Part shown: positions 36,705 through 44,639 of the stretch, in pieces
Numbering within the stretch: position 1 is the stretch's first letter
How the letters are laid out: each line of letters starts with the position of its first letter
NCBI RefSeq assembly: GCF_002420705.1
Contig: NZ_DIIM01000018.1
Span: 283,982 to 347,981, forward strand
Reading direction: 5' to 3'
DNA from: Sphingobacterium sp. UBA5670
Lineage (GTDB): Bacteria; Bacteroidota; Bacteroidia; Sphingobacteriales; Sphingobacteriaceae
DNA: 64,000 nt
Notes under the pieces: generated by a model
The model's database searches: none
Told to the model about the DNA's origin: nothing
What the model saw: the letters and a program-made list of their open reading frames with translations, nothing else
Made by a program: the position numbers and the translations under genes

Positions 36705-38498
36705 ATGATACCATCAATCAAGCGACTACTGATTTTGTCATTATTGCTATTCAGTATTTCTGCCAGACTATTTGCACAAACTTCTGAAAAAGCCTCTTGG
36801 TTTAAAGATGCCCGTTTTGGCATGTTTATTCATTGGGGGCTATACAGTGCAGCTGAGGGCATGTGGAAGGGTGAACCTTTACGTTATATCAATAATTATG
36901 CCGAATGGTTAAGATATCGCAACCGTGTCTCCAAGGAAGAATACGGCACCTTGGCCAAACGCTTCGACTGGAGTAAAATAGATCCCGAACAATGGGTACT
37001 TCTTGCAAAAGAGGCCGGCATGAAATATATCATCATCACTGCCAAACATCATGACGGTGTTGCTCTTTGGGATACGAAAGTTGGGAATTATAGCCTTCCA
37101 AAATTGAGTGGTTCTAATCGGGATGTCATCAAAGACATTGCAGCAGCTTGTAGGAAGCATGGAATGAAATTGGGTTTCTATTATTCACATTGGATTGATT
37201 GGGAGCATCCCTATGGCTGGAACCATCAACAGGAGCTTTCGGGACATGTGACCGATGCCCAGTACAATCAATATTGGCAGGAGAAGGTCATCCCTCAGCT
37301 TCGCGAGCTGATGACCAACTATGGTGATATTGCACTGGTATGGTTTGATATGTGGATCCCCTATCAAAAATCCATCATTAAAAAGGAACAATTACTTCAA
37401 GTCGTCAAATTAATCCGCGAACTACAGCCCAATTGTCTGATCAACTCGCGTTTGGGCCTTCCTACTGATGCAGAGAATGTGGACTTTGAAACACTTGGTG
37501 ACAACCAATTTGCCAGCAGCTACATTAGCCACCCTTGGGAAACCCCCGGGACGATTGCCCATTCATGGGGTTATAATGGACAAGAAAACGAATGGAAATC
37601 AACCAGTCAAATTTTCCAATCCTTAATTTCCAATGTAAGTCTCAACGGCGGGTTTACCTTAAATATCGGTCCGCGTGCCGACGGAACCGTTCCTTATGAG
37701 AGTGTCAGCCGTCTGCGCGAGGTCGGGAAGTGGTTAAATACATACGGAGAAGGTATTTATGGCAGCACAGGGCTTGATTTAAAAAACAACCATTTCGATT
37801 GGGGATATCTGACAACCAAAAAAGAAGGTCAAAAAACGGTGGTATATGCACACATCTTTAATTGGCCTTTGGATCACACGCTTCGGATTACAGGAATCAA
37901 ATCGACACCAGAACAAATTACCCTAAGGAACGCAAATACGTCTACCCCAGTAAAATTTGATCAAAACCTCAGTTTGATTCACATCCAGCTACCAGACGCA
38001 CAACCGGATCATTACGTTTCGGAGGTTAAATTGACTTTTAACGGTCCCCTGGAACTGGACAAAAACACCATCCCAGAATCTACCTTTGGTGGCTTCTCCT
38101 TGAAATCGACCAATAGTCTCAACCAGGGACTCAAAATTGTACGCTATAATGGCAAGAACCCAACACATGCGGTACTTACAGGCGATACTAAAATCGATTG
38201 GGAAGTAACCATCCCTGAAGCTGGCGTCTACTCCCTTGATTTCTCAGCACATAATCCCAATAAAGAAAATAGCATTTTTGAAATCAGTACAGCCAATCAG
38301 CGGTTGGAAGGAAGTTTTGCTCCGACAAACAAAATGGTGGTCGAGCCCAATGAAAACAACTACACAGAAGAATTTGTCGAAAATCGCATCGGCAAATTTA
38401 AATTCGATAAGCCCGGAAAATATATCGTAACCTTTAAAAGTAAACAGGTACATCCACTTTGGTTTAATTGGATATGGCTCGAAAAAACTAAAGATTAA
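36705..38498 (+). CDS. GH29 alpha-L-fucosidase, secreted
   Basis: 597 residues with a signal peptide (LLILSLLLFSISARLFAQ). The GH29 barrel starts at once: WFKDARFGMFIHWGLYSAAEGMW, with KYIIITAKHHDGVALWDTK, KLGFYYSHWIDWEHPYGW (pieces) and the nucleophile motif LVWFDMW with Asp215. NGGFTLNIGPRADGTVP closes the catalytic part near residue 330. The C-terminal 150 residues look like a beta-sandwich accessory domain (EVTIPEAGVYSLDFSAHN). GH29 enzymes release alpha-L-fucose from glycans with retention. It lies beyond a terminator, so it has its own promoter, though it may share the substrate of the SusCD system upstream. Endogenous acid/base residue not assigned. Confidence 0.94.
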   Translation: MIPSIKRLLILSLLLFSISARLFAQTSEKASWFKDARFGMFIHWGLYSAAEGMWKGEPLRYINNYAEWLRYRNRVSKEEYGTLAKRFDWSKIDPEQWVLLAKEAGMKYIIITAKHHDGVALWDTKVGNYSLPKLSGSNRDVIKDIAAACRKHGMKLGFYYSHWIDWEHPYGWNHQQELSGHVTDAQYNQYWQEKVIPQLRELMTNYGDIALVWFDMWIPYQKSIIKKEQLLQVVKLIRELQPNCLINSRLGLPTDAENVDFETLGDNQFASSYISHPWETPGTIAHSWGYNGQENEWKSTSQIFQSLISNVSLNGGFTLNIGPRADGTVPYESVSRLREVGKWLNTYGEGIYGSTGLDLKNNHFDWGYLTTKKEGQKTVVYAHIFNWPLDHTLRITGIKSTPEQITLRNANTSTPVKFDQNLSLIHIQLPDAQPDHYVSEVKLTFNGPLELDKNTIPESTFGGFSLKSTNSLNQGLKIVRYNGKNPTHAVLTGDTKIDWEVTIPEAGVYSLDFSAHNPNKENSIFEISTANQRLEGSFAPTNKMVVEPNENNYTEEFVENRIGKFKFDKPGKYIVTFKSKQVHPLWFNWIWLEKTKD

Positions 38499-38535
38499 GC
38501 AACAGTTCTCCCTAACGAAAGACATAAAAATTAGC

Positions 38536-38569
38536 AGGCAGATTGCTATGCATACATAAAAATCTGCCT
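38536..38569 (+). terminator. Hairpin after the fucosidase gene, probable terminator
   Basis: Perfect 9-bp arms AGGCAGATT (38536-38544) and AATCTGCCT (38561-38569) with a 16-nt loop. It is followed by AT-rich DNA but no clean T-run, so termination is probable rather than certain. Confidence 0.45.
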
Positions 38570-38585
38570 ACTAGTAATTTATATA

Positions 38586-38640
38586 AAAAGTTACATATTT
38601 TAATATTTATTTATTATTTTGGGGTAAAAGTTACCAATTT
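38586..38640 (+). repeat. 40-bp spaced direct repeat upstream of the histidine kinase
   Basis: AAAAGTTACATATTT (38586-38600) and AAAAGTTACCAATTT (38626-38640) match at 13 of 15 positions and begin 40 bp apart. The second overlaps the small inverted repeat GGTAA-AAG-TTACC (38623-38635). They end just before the kinase gene and could be a regulator-binding pair, or chance in AT-rich DNA. Confidence 0.35.
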
Positions 38641-38657
38641 TGCAAACAGGGGCTTAC

Positions 38658-40607
38658 ATGCCGCTTATGCTTATAAATGAGAAAATTAATCCTAAACATT
38701 GTTGGATAATGCATCTGCAACGGGACTCTTTATCAGTGCTTTCGGACCAAGCCTTTAACACAAGGTTGGAAGGATTAATCACGACCACAGAAGATGGTAC
38801 TATTCTACAGTTTAACAACCGTGCGAAGGAGCTTTTAGCACTCGAAAACACCAAAGATACCAACAAGATACATGAGTTAATTACGTTTTACGCAGCAGAT
38901 GATCTTTCTATACTACCCCCTACAGAAACTCCTTTTTTCATCGCCCTTTCAAAAAACCAAAACCAAAATGAAATTATCCTAGGACGAAAAGAAGACGAAC
39001 AATTTAGATGGTATCAATTTACCATTCATCTTATGGATGAAGACAACAATAAGGGTCTTTTGATTTCGTTTATCGATGTCTCGAAATTGGTCAATAAAAA
39101 CCGTGTACTAGAAGATAAACAGCACCAGCTACAGTTGCTTGTTGCTTCATTGAATGATCTCGTATTTGAAGTAACAGATACAGGGGTGTTTAAAAATTAT
39201 TGGACCAACAATCCGGATCTATTGTTCTACACCCCGGAAGAGTTTTTAAATAAGAGTGTCACGGAACTTTTCCCGCCCGATCTTGCGGTACCCGCTCTTC
39301 AATTAATACAAAATTCATTAAAATTGGATCGCGAACTTAAGATGGATTTTCAATCCAATTTAAAAGATCACAAGGATAAATGGTATCGCTTACAGATTAA
39401 ACCGATACATCGAGCCCAGAACAGGGTAGCCCTAGTTATATCTGACATTACAAAACAAGTGGAGTCCAATGAGAAGAGTAAATTCAATGAACATAAGTTT
39501 AACCAAGCATTTCATTTATCGGGTTTGGGAATCTCTTTGACAAGTCTCGAAGGTTACTGTATAGAATCCAACAACATGTTGACCAAAATTCTTGGTTATT
39601 CTCATGAAGAAATGTCGACAACCAAGTTTACTGAAAGGACACACCCAGACGATATACATAAGGATGTTGAACTTCGGAAGAAACTTGTCAGGGGTGAAAT
39701 AGACGCATTCACGCTTCAAAAACGCTATCTACATAAATTAGGTCATTTTGTATGGTGTTCTGTAACGGTTGCGGCAGTTTTTGATAATGCCAATACAGCA
39801 CAATTTCTGATCGTTCAGGTTCAGGATATTTCCGAATCAAAGAAGAATATCGAAATCCTAAAAAGACAAAAAATTGAATCGGATTTAGTCAAAATAGATC
39901 TTGAAACCAAAATACGACAACTGGAAGAATTTGCCAACATCCTCGCTCATGATCTAAAAGGCCCGCTAAGTAATATCCAAATGCTTATTGACGAAATCAA
40001 AGCTACCAACGATGAAAAGATAAAAAATGATTTTTTAGATCTTTTACGTATCAGCGGCAACGATCTCACGGAGACACTTCATGACCTGGGCGACATACTC
40101 GAACTCCGGTCCAACAATTCACTAGTCTACGAAACCTGTAACTTTCTAACTATTTTTAAAAAAGTACAACAGCAATTTATCGCCGAAATACAACATAAAA
40201 ACGCAATAATTTCTATAGACTTCAACGTAAAGGATATTTATTATCCCAAAATTTACCTCGAAAGTATTTTGAGCAACCTGATGAGTAACGCACTGCGATT
40301 TACGCCTTCCAATAGAGCTCCTCAGATTGAAATTCGAACTTTTGCTGAAAACGACGGTATCCTTTTGACCATCAAGGACAATGGCCTTGGTATTAATCTC
40401 CCCAAATATAAATCGGAACTCTTCATGTTCAAAAAAGTGTTTCACCGTGGATTTGAGAGTCGGGGCCTTGGCTTATTTCTGACCCGATATCAAGTTGAAT
40501 CTTTGGGTGGAAAGATAGATGTACAAAGTGAACTAGATGAAGGGAGCATTTTTTCGATTAAGTTTTCAACGAAAAACTCGCCCGAATCTGCGTCGGAACA
40601 GCAATAA
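38658..40607 (+). CDS. PAS-domain sensor histidine kinase
   Basis: About 649 residues from the ATG at 38658; ATGs at 38667 and 38709 are possible. There is no transmembrane segment, so it is a soluble sensor. Three PAS-like domains can be seen: residues about 30-140 (GLITTTEDGTILQFNNRAKELL), about 155-270 (LNDLVFEVTDTGVFKNYW) and about 280-400 (SYSHEEMSTTKFTERTHPDD in the piece GYSHEEMSTTKF). The dimerisation helix carries the phospho-acceptor His431 in NILAHDLKGPLSN. The ATPase has SNLMSNALRFTP, IKDNGLGINL and SRGLGLFLTRYQVESLGG. The gene for a single-domain response regulator begins 18 bp after its stop. The signal sensed cannot be told. Confidence 0.93.
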   Translation: MPLMLINEKINPKHCWIMHLQRDSLSVLSDQAFNTRLEGLITTTEDGTILQFNNRAKELLALENTKDTNKIHELITFYAADDLSILPPTETPFFIALSKNQNQNEIILGRKEDEQFRWYQFTIHLMDEDNNKGLLISFIDVSKLVNKNRVLEDKQHQLQLLVASLNDLVFEVTDTGVFKNYWTNNPDLLFYTPEEFLNKSVTELFPPDLAVPALQLIQNSLKLDRELKMDFQSNLKDHKDKWYRLQIKPIHRAQNRVALVISDITKQVESNEKSKFNEHKFNQAFHLSGLGISLTSLEGYCIESNNMLTKILGYSHEEMSTTKFTERTHPDDIHKDVELRKKLVRGEIDAFTLQKRYLHKLGHFVWCSVTVAAVFDNANTAQFLIVQVQDISESKKNIEILKRQKIESDLVKIDLETKIRQLEEFANILAHDLKGPLSNIQMLIDEIKATNDEKIKNDFLDLLRISGNDLTETLHDLGDILELRSNNSLVYETCNFLTIFKKVQQQFIAEIQHKNAIISIDFNVKDIYYPKIYLESILSNLMSNALRFTPSNRAPQIEIRTFAENDGILLTIKDNGLGINLPKYKSELFMFKKVFHRGFESRGLGLFLTRYQVESLGGKIDVQSELDEGSIFSIKFSTKNSPESASEQQ

Positions 40608-40625
40608 AAATCAGTCTAAACTACC

Positions 40626-41033
40626 ATGAACCAGGAAAACAAAAGAAAGATAATTCTTATCGATGACAACGCCATCTTGCGTACAATATTCGGCTACATG
40701 CTGCAGGGATTTTCACAATACAGAATTGAATTCCATTCTTTTAAAAATGCGCTGGATGCATTGGATTTTCTGGACAACAACGACATTACTGAATCTTCAA
40801 TACCGCCAATACTTTTTGTTGATATCAATATGCCATTTATGACTGGCTGGGAGTTAATGGATACCTTGGAGGATCGAACAGATTTTATCAAAAAAACCAA
40901 GATATATATTGTTAGCTCCTCGACAAGCAAAAGTGACCAGGAGCAACTTGCAAATTATCCCTTTATAAGCGGCTTCATTCTGAAACCCTTTGGAAAAGAA
41001 TCCATCTATAGCATTCTAAAAGAGCCTTATTAG
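40626..41033 (+). CDS. Single-domain response regulator (receiver only)
   Basis: 135 residues forming one receiver domain with no output domain. The acidic pair is in IILIDDNAILR, the phospho-acceptor is Asp66 in LFVDINMPFMTGWELM, the conserved Thr/Ser is in IYIVSSST, and the conserved Lys is in FILKPFGKES. It presumably takes phosphate from the upstream PAS kinase, which lies 18 bp before it. CheY-like single receivers act by protein-protein contacts or as phosphorelay intermediates; the downstream partner is not in the window. It ends before a terminator shared with the convergent aminopeptidase gene. Confidence 0.93.
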   Translation: MNQENKRKIILIDDNAILRTIFGYMLQGFSQYRIEFHSFKNALDALDFLDNNDITESSIPPILFVDINMPFMTGWELMDTLEDRTDFIKKTKIYIVSSSTSKSDQEQLANYPFISGFILKPFGKESIYSILKEPY

Positions 41034-41054
41034 AACATCATAATTCACAAAAAT

Positions 41055-41095
41055 ACCCCCCAATAGTTTTCAAGCTAACAATTGAGGGGTAATTT
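41055..41095. terminator. Bidirectional terminator between the receiver gene and the aminopeptidase gene
   Basis: Arms at 41055-41068 (ACCCCCCAATAGTT) and 41077-41090 (AACAATTGAGGGGT) pair at 12 of 14 positions around an 8-nt loop. A-rich sequence precedes and T-rich sequence follows. Confidence 0.75.
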
Positions 41096-41108
41096 AATTC
41101 TTTCTTTA

Positions 41109-42884
41109 TTAGATGGCTTGGCATTTTTCGGCCAACCAATTCTTTTCCTCTGCGGTAAGATGTGTTGACAATTGATCAAAGACCCACTGATTATAATTAT
41201 TCAACCAAGCGATATGTTTTTTATCCAGCAGGGATTTTTCGATCAAATCCGTTGCGATATAACATATAGTCAACGTCTCAAAATCTAAAAAGTCTCCAAA
41301 TTCAGAAGAACCTGCTTTACGGGTCAATACTAAGTTCTCAATACGGATACCATGCTTACCAACGCGATACAATCCAGGCTCTATCGAAGTAATCATGCCG
41401 GGTTCAACAGCCACATCAATCGCTGCTGGATTGAACACTTGCGGACCTTCGTGTACGTTCAGGAAGAAGCCTACACCATGTCCGGTACCATGTCCATAAT
41501 TACGCAGTGTTTCCCACAGTGGACGACGCGTGATTGCATCGATCTGATAACCGCGCGTACCAGTAGGGAAAATCGCTTGTGAGCCTTCTATGGTTCCCTT
41601 GAGTACCAGTGTATAATCTTCTTTTTCCTCCTGCGTAAGAGCTCCAAGCGTTACCACTCTTGTAATATCTGTTGTACCCGTATTATATTGCCCACCAGAA
41701 TCTACTAATAACAAACCTTTAGGTTGCAATGTATAATTTGATTTTTCATTTGCCGAATAATGCGGCAGGGCACCGTGATCCAAATACCCCGCAATTGTCG
41801 TAAACGATACATCAACAAAGCCTTCCTGACTTTCGCGAAATCCGCGTAATTTGGCGGCGATGGATAATTCCGAAAGTTCCCCAGAGGAAACATTCTCTTC
41901 CAGCCATTTGAAGAAGCGAGTCAATGCGACGCCGTCTTTGACAAAAGTATGGCGGTTATTTTCAACTTCGACCTTATTCTTAATCGCTTTTAAACTCGTC
42001 GAAGGATTTATTTTCTCAACAATTTTAACCTGTTTAGGTACGCTGTCAAAAACAGCGAAACAGGTACGTTTCGGATCGATAAGAATGGATGTCACCTCCA
42101 ATGTCGGAATTGTTTCAAAGATCTCTTCATAATCCGCAACATCCACTCCGTAGCCTTTGAGTTCCTCAGTTGCCTGTGCTGTCAGCTTTGAAGGTTCGAT
42201 ATACAGTGTTGCCTTATCGGCAGTGATCAGCACAAAACCCAAAACAACAGGATTACACGGGACATCCTGACCACGGATATTTAATAACCAGGCTAAGTCA
42301 TCCAGCGATGAAATCAGATGCGCCTCGGTCCTATTCTTTTTCATCTCCGCACGGACAGCCTCAATTTTAGAGACCGTTGACTGTCCCGTAATATTTTCGC
42401 TCAACAGGTAGGCCTGTGCCTTAGGCAGCTCTGGTCTCCCCTCCCATAATGATGACAACAGATCAACGTGACCATCCACTTTGATCTCCAATGGCTCCAA
42501 AGTATGCTGAACAGACTGGGCCACCAATAAAGAAGCAAGATTGCCGTCAAAAGCAACTTTAGCGCCAGCACTCAACTGCTCTCCCAACCAATCAGCGTAC
42601 TCCGCAGCTCCTTGTGCTTTCAATTTCACCAATTCAAAACCTGTTCCAGCCAATTGTTCTGCCGCTTGGACAAAATAGCGAGAATCAGTCCAAAGGCCCG
42701 CAAAATCCTGCGTGATTGCCAATGTGCCTGCTGATCCTGTAAAACCCGATGCCCAGGCGATGCATTTATAACGTTCTGGTAGATATTCACTAATATGAGG
42801 ATCCGATGATGGGATGATATATCCATCGATTCCCTGAACCTTCATCGCCTCACGAATGGCAGCTAATTTTTCGATATGCTTCAT
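41109..42884 (-). CDS. Aminopeptidase P family (Xaa-Pro aminopeptidase, M24B)
   Basis: 591 residues, cytoplasmic, the three-domain form like eukaryotic XPNPEP1. Two creatinase-like N-terminal domains (start AAIREAMKVQGIDGYIIPSSDPH, first part IREAMKVQGIDGYIIPSSD) cover about residues 1-300. The C-terminal pita-bread domain has the metal ligands in LLVDSGGQYNTGTTDITR (two Asp), GHGTGHGVGFFLNVHEGP (His), ITSIEPGLYR (Glu) and HGIRIEN (Glu). It removes N-terminal residues from peptides with proline in position two, with a dinuclear metal centre. It is a single-gene unit by appearance, divergent from the PBP4-type gene 237 bp away. Confidence 0.95.
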   Translation of the reverse strand: MKHIEKLAAIREAMKVQGIDGYIIPSSDPHISEYLPERYKCIAWASGFTGSAGTLAITQDFAGLWTDSRYFVQAAEQLAGTGFELVKLKAQGAAEYADWLGEQLSAGAKVAFDGNLASLLVAQSVQHTLEPLEIKVDGHVDLLSSLWEGRPELPKAQAYLLSENITGQSTVSKIEAVRAEMKKNRTEAHLISSLDDLAWLLNIRGQDVPCNPVVLGFVLITADKATLYIEPSKLTAQATEELKGYGVDVADYEEIFETIPTLEVTSILIDPKRTCFAVFDSVPKQVKIVEKINPSTSLKAIKNKVEVENNRHTFVKDGVALTRFFKWLEENVSSGELSELSIAAKLRGFRESQEGFVDVSFTTIAGYLDHGALPHYSANEKSNYTLQPKGLLLVDSGGQYNTGTTDITRVVTLGALTQEEKEDYTLVLKGTIEGSQAIFPTGTRGYQIDAITRRPLWETLRNYGHGTGHGVGFFLNVHEGPQVFNPAAIDVAVEPGMITSIEPGLYRVGKHGIRIENLVLTRKAGSSEFGDFLDFETLTICYIATDLIEKSLLDKKHIAWLNNYNQWVFDQLSTHLTAEEKNWLAEKCQAI

Positions 42885-43121
42885 GTCGTTTATACAATTT
42901 TACGCAAGTTAGGATTTTTTAGGGGCGAATGCCTAACTTTAAGCCAAATAAAACAAACGAAACACAGCGAACGCTATTGCCTTAAAATAGGCTGCGTTCA
43001 AGTCATCATGATAAATCCGATGAAATATCCATGACTGCCAGCACGACTATAGATACCCGTGTTTGGTCGAAAATAAATCAGGGTATAAGGATATACCATA
43101 GGACGATAAAAAATATGATAT

Positions 43122-44546
43122 ATGAACCAATTTGTGCTAAGTACCATTGCTTTTTCTACTTACGCGTTAACGACCGTTACCACTCCGCTATTTGCACAGG
43201 ATCTTCGCAGTAAAATCCAGGATGCTTTTACACAGTTTCAAAATCAGGAAAGCCTCAGGAATGGTTTAAGCTCATTGATAGTTTTCGACGGAAAAACAGG
43301 CCAAACTGTATTCGCAGCGAATGAGAATATCGGACTGGCGACCGCCTCCACCATGAAGGTAATCACTTCGGCTACAGCGCTGGATTTCCTGGGCAAAAAT
43401 TATCAGTTCAAAACAACCTTGTATTATACTGGGGAGATTGACGAGAATGGTGTGTTAAACGGAAATATTATTGTGACAGGTACGGGGGATCCCACCCTTG
43501 GCAGTACCCGCTATCCGGAGACCCAGGCAACAACGATACTGAACAAGTGGCTTACAGCGATACAAAATACCGGTATCAAAAGTATTAATGGGGCGATCAT
43601 CGCCGATGACAGACTTTATAATGGAAACCAGCTTCCGGGCGGGTGGATCTGGACCGACATGGGCAACTATTACGGCGCGGGGATTTCTTCGCTCAATTGG
43701 TGTGAGAACGCTTTTGGTATAAATTTCAGCCCAAGCAATAAGGTGGGCGCCAAAGCGGAGGTCCTTAACTATACAACCCATGTTCCCTATCTGGAAATTA
43801 TCAATGAAACAACCACGGGTAAATCGGGAAGCGGCGACAATGTGTACGCCTATGCTGCCCCCTATTCAACCAAGATATTTGTTCGCGGTTCTTATGGCCA
43901 AGATCTCAAGAAAACAATTGAGCTCGCCTCTCCAGACCCAGCTTACGATCTCGCTTATCAATTACACGAAGTCTTAAACAACAACGGTATTGTTGCAAGT
44001 GAGCTGCCTGCCACCGGAACAAAGATGGATTCAGTCGATGTTTCAAAGAAACAAACCCTGGATATCCACCTATCCCCGACCTTAGACAAAATTGTCTACT
44101 GGTTTAACCAAAAGAGCATCAACCTCTATGGAGAAGCCTTGTTGAAAGCGATCGCCTATACGACAGCGGGTAAAACGGGGACCGACGATGGCGCCTATTA
44201 TATACAGAAATATTGGAATGCAAAATTAGGCATAAAATCCAGTGAACTCAATAGTATGGATGGTTCTGGTCTATCTCCTCAAAATAGGGTGACCACATCA
44301 GCCATGAATAAGATTATGCAGTATGCTCAAAAACAAAGTTGGTACCCTGCCTTCTACGAAAGTCTTCCTACGTATAACAATATGAAGATGAAAAGTGGTA
44401 CAATTGGTGGCGTACTTGGTTATACAGGTGTACATACCAGTAAAACAGGACAGTCTTTTACCTATACTTTGCTGGTCAATAACTATTCTGGGTCGGCGTC
44501 CAGCATGCGTCAGCAAATGTTTAAACTGTTGGATGTCCTGAAGTAA
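43122..44546 (+). CDS. dacB: D-alanyl-D-alanine carboxypeptidase/endopeptidase, PBP4 type
   Basis: 474 residues with a signal peptide (TYALTTVTTPLFAQ in MNQFVLSTIAFSTYALTTV onward). All three active-site motifs of the penicillin-binding S13 peptidase family are present: STMK with Ser76 and Lys79, S-I-N with Ser332 and Asn334 in QKSINLYGEALL, and KSG at Lys424 in MKSGTIGGV. DGSGLSPQNRVT is also family-typical. The insert domain between motifs one and two (GTGDPTLGSTRY, GGWIWTDMGNYYGAG) is kept. It trims or opens peptidoglycan cross-links in the periplasm. Symbol given by family resemblance to DacB; not orthology-tested. Confidence 0.9.
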   Translation: MNQFVLSTIAFSTYALTTVTTPLFAQDLRSKIQDAFTQFQNQESLRNGLSSLIVFDGKTGQTVFAANENIGLATASTMKVITSATALDFLGKNYQFKTTLYYTGEIDENGVLNGNIIVTGTGDPTLGSTRYPETQATTILNKWLTAIQNTGIKSINGAIIADDRLYNGNQLPGGWIWTDMGNYYGAGISSLNWCENAFGINFSPSNKVGAKAEVLNYTTHVPYLEIINETTTGKSGSGDNVYAYAAPYSTKIFVRGSYGQDLKKTIELASPDPAYDLAYQLHEVLNNNGIVASELPATGTKMDSVDVSKKQTLDIHLSPTLDKIVYWFNQKSINLYGEALLKAIAYTTAGKTGTDDGAYYIQKYWNAKLGIKSSELNSMDGSGLSPQNRVTTSAMNKIMQYAQKQSWYPAFYESLPTYNNMKMKSGTIGGVLGYTGVHTSKTGQSFTYTLLVNNYSGSASSMRQQMFKLLDVLK

Positions 44547-44584
44547 CATATTATTGTCTAATTATAATAAGATATTGGCAAATA

Positions 44585-44615
44585 TTTCCAATTATCAAAA
44601 AGAATGATAGATTTG
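44585..44615 (+). promoter_or_regulatory. Probable promoter of the malic enzyme gene
   Basis: TAGATTTG (44608-44615) is an exact TAnnTTTG -7 element. TTTC (44585-44588), 19 bp upstream, is one base from the TTTG -33 element. The start codon is 24 bp downstream. Confidence 0.5.
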
Positions 44616-44639
44616 TAGCCTTAAATTAATAAAATCGTA

